From the NCBI GenBank assembly GCA_031993545.1, contig DAMAHZ010000001.1, positions 67,461-131,460 on the forward strand: DNA of 64,000 bases, written 5' to 3'. Both the position numbers and the translations under genes were made by a program. Origin of the DNA: UBA1535 sp002323775 (lineage in GTDB: Bacteria; Bacillota; Clostridia; Tissierellales; Sedimentibacteraceae). How positions within the stretch are numbered: the first letter of the stretch is position 1; each line of letters begins with the position of its first letter. Below, piece after piece: positions 60,604 to 64,000 of this stretch. Below the pieces are notes generated by a model. That model made no database searches, was not told the DNA's origin, and saw only the letters and a list, made by a program, of their open reading frames with translations.

Positions 60604-61725
60604 ATGGCAGATTTAGTTCAAATTATTCAGTATGAAGGTGATAACAGCACTTTTGTATGGAAAGCAAAAGAAACAGATTTTAACACTGGAACTCAGCTAA
60701 TTGTTCATGAATCACAAGAAGCTGTATTTTTTATGAATGGACAAGCATTAGATTTATTTGGTCCTGGACGACATACTCTTGAAACACAAAACATTCCCTT
60801 AATTAGAAAATTCTTAAATAAACCTACAAATGATAAGACGCCATTTCATTGTGAGGTTTACTTTATTAATAAAACCGAACAAATGTCAATAAAATGGGGA
60901 ACAGACAGTCAAGTTCAGTATATAGAGCCAACATATAAATTTCCTTTAAAAATAGGAGCTTCAGGTGAAATGTCTCTTAGAGTAGAAAATTCGAGAAAGC
61001 TTCTTGTTAAGCTTGTAGGTACAGAGAAGACTTTGGGCCAAACAGAGCTTGTACAAATGTTTCGTGCTTTTCTTATGGCAAGAGTAAAGCCATATCTTGC
61101 TAAAACTATGCAAAATGGTCAATTTGGTATATTTGAAGTTGATTCACATATGGGTGAGCTTTCAGATGCCTTACATAAGCAGCTTATTCCTGATTTTAAG
61201 GATTATGGAATTTCACTTGAGCGATTTTTTGTAACAACTGTTGTAAAACCTGACGGTGATAAAGCTTATGAATCCTTTAAGGATATACATATCCGTCAAT
61301 ATACTGATGTTGCAGATGCACAGCTTAGACAAAAGGTTGAAATTATTGACCAACAGACGGATGCACAAAAAATGGTTATAGAATCTGCTGCAATAGCTCA
61401 AAAACGAGCGCAAGAAGGCTATACATACCAACACGAGCGTTCTTATGATGTCGCTGAAAAGGTCGCTCAAAATGAAGGGATAGGTAATTTCTCAAGTGCC
61501 GGAATTGGTCTTGGTATGATGGGTGGAGTTGCTGGTGGTATGGGAGCAGTAGTTGCCGGAATTACTGCTGATGCTATAAACCCTACTTCAACTGCCACTG
61601 AATCTAATGAAGTTGGTAATATTGAAGATTTTGAACAGCGATTGAAAAAATTAGAGTTATTAAAAGGTAAAATTCCAGATGAAAAGTATGAAGCTAAGAT
61701 GCAAGAAATACTTAACAGCATATAG
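60604..61725 (+). CDS. SPFH-domain protein (YdjI-like)
   Basis: The 373-residue protein has an SPFH/virion-core-like domain (about 20-240: TQLIVHESQEAVFFMNGQAL, FGPGRHTLETQNIPLI, ISLERFFVTTVVKP) and a glycine-rich segment (about 295-320, GIGLGMMGGVAGGMGAVVAG). A C-terminal SHOCT-like motif (EQRLKKLELLKGKIPDEKYE) follows. This matches B. subtilis YdjI, part of the PspA/YdjGHI envelope-stress set. It is first in an operon with a membrane protein and a zinc-ribbon protein. Confidence 0.82.
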   Translation: MADLVQIIQYEGDNSTFVWKAKETDFNTGTQLIVHESQEAVFFMNGQALDLFGPGRHTLETQNIPLIRKFLNKPTNDKTPFHCEVYFINKTEQMSIKWGTDSQVQYIEPTYKFPLKIGASGEMSLRVENSRKLLVKLVGTEKTLGQTELVQMFRAFLMARVKPYLAKTMQNGQFGIFEVDSHMGELSDALHKQLIPDFKDYGISLERFFVTTVVKPDGDKAYESFKDIHIRQYTDVADAQLRQKVEIIDQQTDAQKMVIESAAIAQKRAQEGYTYQHERSYDVAEKVAQNEGIGNFSSAGIGLGMMGGVAGGMGAVVAGITADAINPTSTATESNEVGNIEDFEQRLKKLELLKGKIPDEKYEAKMQEILNSI

Positions 61726-61737
61726 GAGGGTATAAGC

Positions 61738-62427
61738 ATGAAATTTACAAGAAATAAAATGATGTCTTTTATCGCAGTGTTAGTTATATTTGTTGTTTTT
61801 AATGTAATAGCATTTATGCTGCCATTCAACAAACACTCTGGTTTTTGGGTTGGCTACATTTTTTCTATGTTATCAATACTGCTAACAGCAGGAGTTGCTT
61901 TTTATTCGCTCAGTCGTGAAAGCTTAAAGAGTAAATTCTATGGATTGCCGCTTATATTTGTAGTATGGCCTTATTTAATTGCTCAATTAGTATTTGGATT
62001 TTTAGAGATGATGTCACAATTTATTCCATTCCAATACGGGATTATTATAAATGTAATTTTGTTGAGTGCTTGTCTGATTGGCTTGATAGTTGTGAATATT
62101 AGTAAAGAAGAAATTGAGCGTATTGATGAGAAAATTAAGAAAAAGGTTTTTTATATTAAGTCTTTACAATCTGATATCGAAGTTTTAATTGATAAAACCT
62201 CTGATGAATCCGCAAAAAGTCTTCTTAAAGAGCTAGCTAAAGAAGTACAATATAGTGATCCAATAAGTAGCTCACAGCTTGCAACAATTGAAGATGAAAT
62301 CAAAACTAAAGTAGTTGTTCTTACAGAAGCAGTTAAAGAAGCTAACACTTATTCTATAAAAGCTTTGTGTAATGAGTTGCAACACTTGTTTTCTGAGAGG
62401 AATCAAAAGTGCAAAGTGTTAAAATAA
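61738..62427 (+). CDS. Four-span membrane protein with cytoplasmic helices (YdjH-like position)
   Basis: The 229-residue protein follows GGAGGG. Four spans lie within about residues 8-120 (MSFIAVLVIFVVFNVIAFML and GIIINVILLSACLIGLIVVN among them). A helical cytoplasmic part follows (about 125-229, EEIERIDEKIKKKVFYIKSL). By order it corresponds to YdjH of the YdjGHI set, and probably anchors the SPFH protein at the membrane. The sequence alone would not give a function. Confidence 0.65.
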   Translation: MKFTRNKMMSFIAVLVIFVVFNVIAFMLPFNKHSGFWVGYIFSMLSILLTAGVAFYSLSRESLKSKFYGLPLIFVVWPYLIAQLVFGFLEMMSQFIPFQYGIIINVILLSACLIGLIVVNISKEEIERIDEKIKKKVFYIKSLQSDIEVLIDKTSDESAKSLLKELAKEVQYSDPISSSQLATIEDEIKTKVVVLTEAVKEANTYSIKALCNELQHLFSERNQKCKVLK

Positions 62428-62470
62428 TATATAATTCCATAATAAAATCGACTGCAAAGGAGAATGAAAC

Positions 62471-63844
62471 ATGTTAGTCTTAAAGTGCAAGATGTGTGGT
62501 GGCGATGTTGAATTATCACCTGATAAAACCTATGGTATATGTAGCTACTGTGGAAACAGTGTAAAAGTATCAGAAACTAGAGAGGAGCAAAGAGCAAACC
62601 TAAAAAATATTGCAGATAACGTGGCAGCAGCATCTCTTGAGCGCTTAATTCAAAATAGCAATACATATTTAGAGCTTGGCGATTATTCTTCTGCACAGGA
62701 AGTTTTTAACCGTATAACTAAAGAATATCCTGAAGATTACAGAGGTTGGTGGGGCTTAATTGTTTGTGAAACTAAAGGATTTGAAATAATAAAAAAAGAC
62801 CAAACTAATATAAATAAATGGTTCAATAATGTAAAGCAATTAGCTCATGAGAAAGACTTCTCTATTCATAGATCTGAATTTGAAATATATGCCAGAAAAA
62901 TTTCTAATGTTGATTCAGAAAATGAAATTGTCAAGTTTAATGGTATTATTGATGACTTAAATAAAAAAATTAAAGAATTTAATTTTAATATGGCACAAAT
63001 TGAGCAGGATAAAGAAAGTCAAAGTGATGATTATCATAACGAAATAATGATTAAAGACAGGGATATTAGAAATATCAATCCCCTTAAACGTATTAAGATA
63101 ATAGATAAAAACGGAGCTACTAGGATTTTTAAGCCTTTTAATGGTAATACTAAAAATAAAGTACTTAACTTCATAAGAATATTTTTTGGAGCTATACTAA
63201 CTTTGGCAGCATATTCATCCTTTATTGAATCTATTGGAACAGAAATGCGTCTTGATTTTTCAATTACAATGATAATTATGGGCTTTATTGGTAGTAAAAT
63301 TATTTTTCCTTTTTCTGTCTCCATTCTTACCGTTGGAACTATGTTATTCTTTTTTAAAAATGAAACGACATTAGCTTTTGGAATAGTCATTACACTTTTT
63401 GGTAGCATTGCTACATTGATTTCTTATATAAAATCAAAGAAAAAGAAAAATGCAGAAGCATATGAAATAAAAGTTAAAATAGAAAATATTGAAAGACAAA
63501 AAGAAGAAATTACAAATCAATATAAAAATAACATTAATGCTCTTGATAAACAACTTAATAAAATTAAGAATCAAATTTCAGAAATAGAAATTATCATAGA
63601 GAATTGTAAAAAATACCTTAATTATGATAAAGATAAAATTTCAGATATGTTTTTTGCTTTGAGATGTTCAAATTTTGGTATTAAATATCAATTTGATAGT
63701 GAAGTAGAAAAGCTTAGAAAAGAAATCTTAGAGGCAAATATAGATTTGAGCTTGGAATCAAGAGGTACAAATAAACAGCAAGTTATAAACTCAGAACTAA
63801 CTTTAACAGATGTCGTGAATCTTATTATGACAAATTCAATATAG
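62471..63844 (+). CDS. Zinc-ribbon protein with TPR-like part and membrane spans (YdjG-like)
   Basis: The 457-residue protein starts LKCKMCGGDVELSPDKTYGI CSYCGNS, a zinc ribbon with Cys6, Cys9, Cys24 and Cys27. A TPR-like stretch (LELGDYSSAQEVFNRITKEY) and a coiled coil follow, then about three hydrophobic spans (about 238-318) and a second coiled coil. AAAGGAG precedes the ATG. Zinc-ribbon plus membrane architecture and the neighbouring SPFH gene match the YdjG role. In B. subtilis this set responds to membrane damage and holds PspA at the membrane. No pspA gene is in the window. Confidence 0.72.
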   Translation: MLVLKCKMCGGDVELSPDKTYGICSYCGNSVKVSETREEQRANLKNIADNVAAASLERLIQNSNTYLELGDYSSAQEVFNRITKEYPEDYRGWWGLIVCETKGFEIIKKDQTNINKWFNNVKQLAHEKDFSIHRSEFEIYARKISNVDSENEIVKFNGIIDDLNKKIKEFNFNMAQIEQDKESQSDDYHNEIMIKDRDIRNINPLKRIKIIDKNGATRIFKPFNGNTKNKVLNFIRIFFGAILTLAAYSSFIESIGTEMRLDFSITMIIMGFIGSKIIFPFSVSILTVGTMLFFFKNETTLAFGIVITLFGSIATLISYIKSKKKKNAEAYEIKVKIENIERQKEEITNQYKNNINALDKQLNKIKNQISEIEIIIENCKKYLNYDKDKISDMFFALRCSNFGIKYQFDSEVEKLRKEILEANIDLSLESRGTNKQQVINSELTLTDVVNLIMTNSI

Positions 63845-63845
63845 A

Positions 63846-63891
63846 AAATGGGCTGTCGCAAAACAAAAAAATTCTGCAACAGCCCATTTTT
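63846..63891 (+). terminator. Terminator after the SPFH operon
   Basis: AAATGGGCTGT-CGCA pairs with TGCA-ACAGCCCATTT, followed by TTTT. Confidence 0.88.
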
Positions 63892-63893
63892 AA

Positions 63894-63973
63894 TTATTCA
63901 ACATCCAAACTACTCCCAACTTCATCAAGAGTCAGACTAAATCCGGGGAGTGTAACAAATTACGTGTAAATGG
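63894..63973 (-). other. Gene fragment joined to an insertion-sequence-like end
   Basis: On the - strand a start-less frame reads LPGFSLTLDEVGSSLDVE and stops at 63894. Just beyond it (63945-63973) GGGGAGTGTAACAAATTACG and TGTAAATGG resemble the terminal repeat of an IS256-type element, judged only by eye. No transposase is in the window. The call is tentative. Confidence 0.3.
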
Positions 63974-64000
63974 ATTTTCAGTTTAAAAAATTTACAAATG

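Noticed and set aside
1..64000. rRNA and tRNA genes
   Set aside because: I saw no rRNA segments or convincing cloverleaf sequences on either strand by eye; a covariance search would be needed to exclude tRNAs fully.

Overview
The window is A+T-rich DNA from an anaerobic, spore-forming low-G+C Firmicute. Spore genes (spmA, spmB), a DnaD/DnaC-type helicase-loader pair, an M23/G5/LysM wall hydrolase, GGDEF proteins, a CoA-transferase and oxygen-independent heme chemistry fit a Clostridia member, plausibly Peptostreptococcaceae-like. That placement is inference. A 10-N run at 18715-18724 marks a contig join.

Regions. 1-4500: the end of a CoA-transferase subunit B gene, a secreted PA-domain metallopeptidase, and a TetR / small membrane protein / GNAT operon behind a large palindrome. 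4546-8560: an excisionase-like HTH protein, an ABC exporter and a two-HTH RRNPP-like regulator, possibly a peptide-signalling locus. 8849-13654: pyroglutamate salvage (pxpA, a MATE transporter, a fused pxpBC, pcp). 13730-21919: replication loader genes, a wall hydrolase with a long leader, an HD protein, an rRNA methyltransferase split by the N gap, a DUF4358 lipoprotein with an SGNH protein, and a small alarmone synthetase. 22195-26630: pncB behind an attenuator-like leader, an ABC-F protein and an M29 aminopeptidase. 27098-31531: a heme operon (IsdE-like lipoprotein, permease, ATPase, flavodoxin, ChuW/HutW-type radical SAM enzyme) behind a perfect metalloregulator-like double palindrome. 31570-38823: a MATE protein, two tandem TPR-GAF-GGDEF paralogues and spmBA.

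39055-60401 is a phage-derived island with repressor, ImmA, an ArpU-like activator, tail tube, frameshifted tape-measure chaperones, tape measure, four tail-fibre cassettes, holins, amidase, distal tail protein and tail-associated protein. It has no integrase, terminase, portal, protease or capsid. This is the gene content of a flexible (F-type) tailocin, or of a prophage that lost its head module. Three of its genes have ATA exactly where a start codon is expected, and its late promoter region carries about 2.5 tandem copies of a 110-111 bp unit.

60604-63844 is a YdjI/YdjH/YdjG-like SPFH, membrane protein and zinc-ribbon operon, probably for envelope stress. The window ends in a gene fragment next to an insertion-sequence-like end. 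All functions are read from sequence motifs and gene context; no database search was possible.
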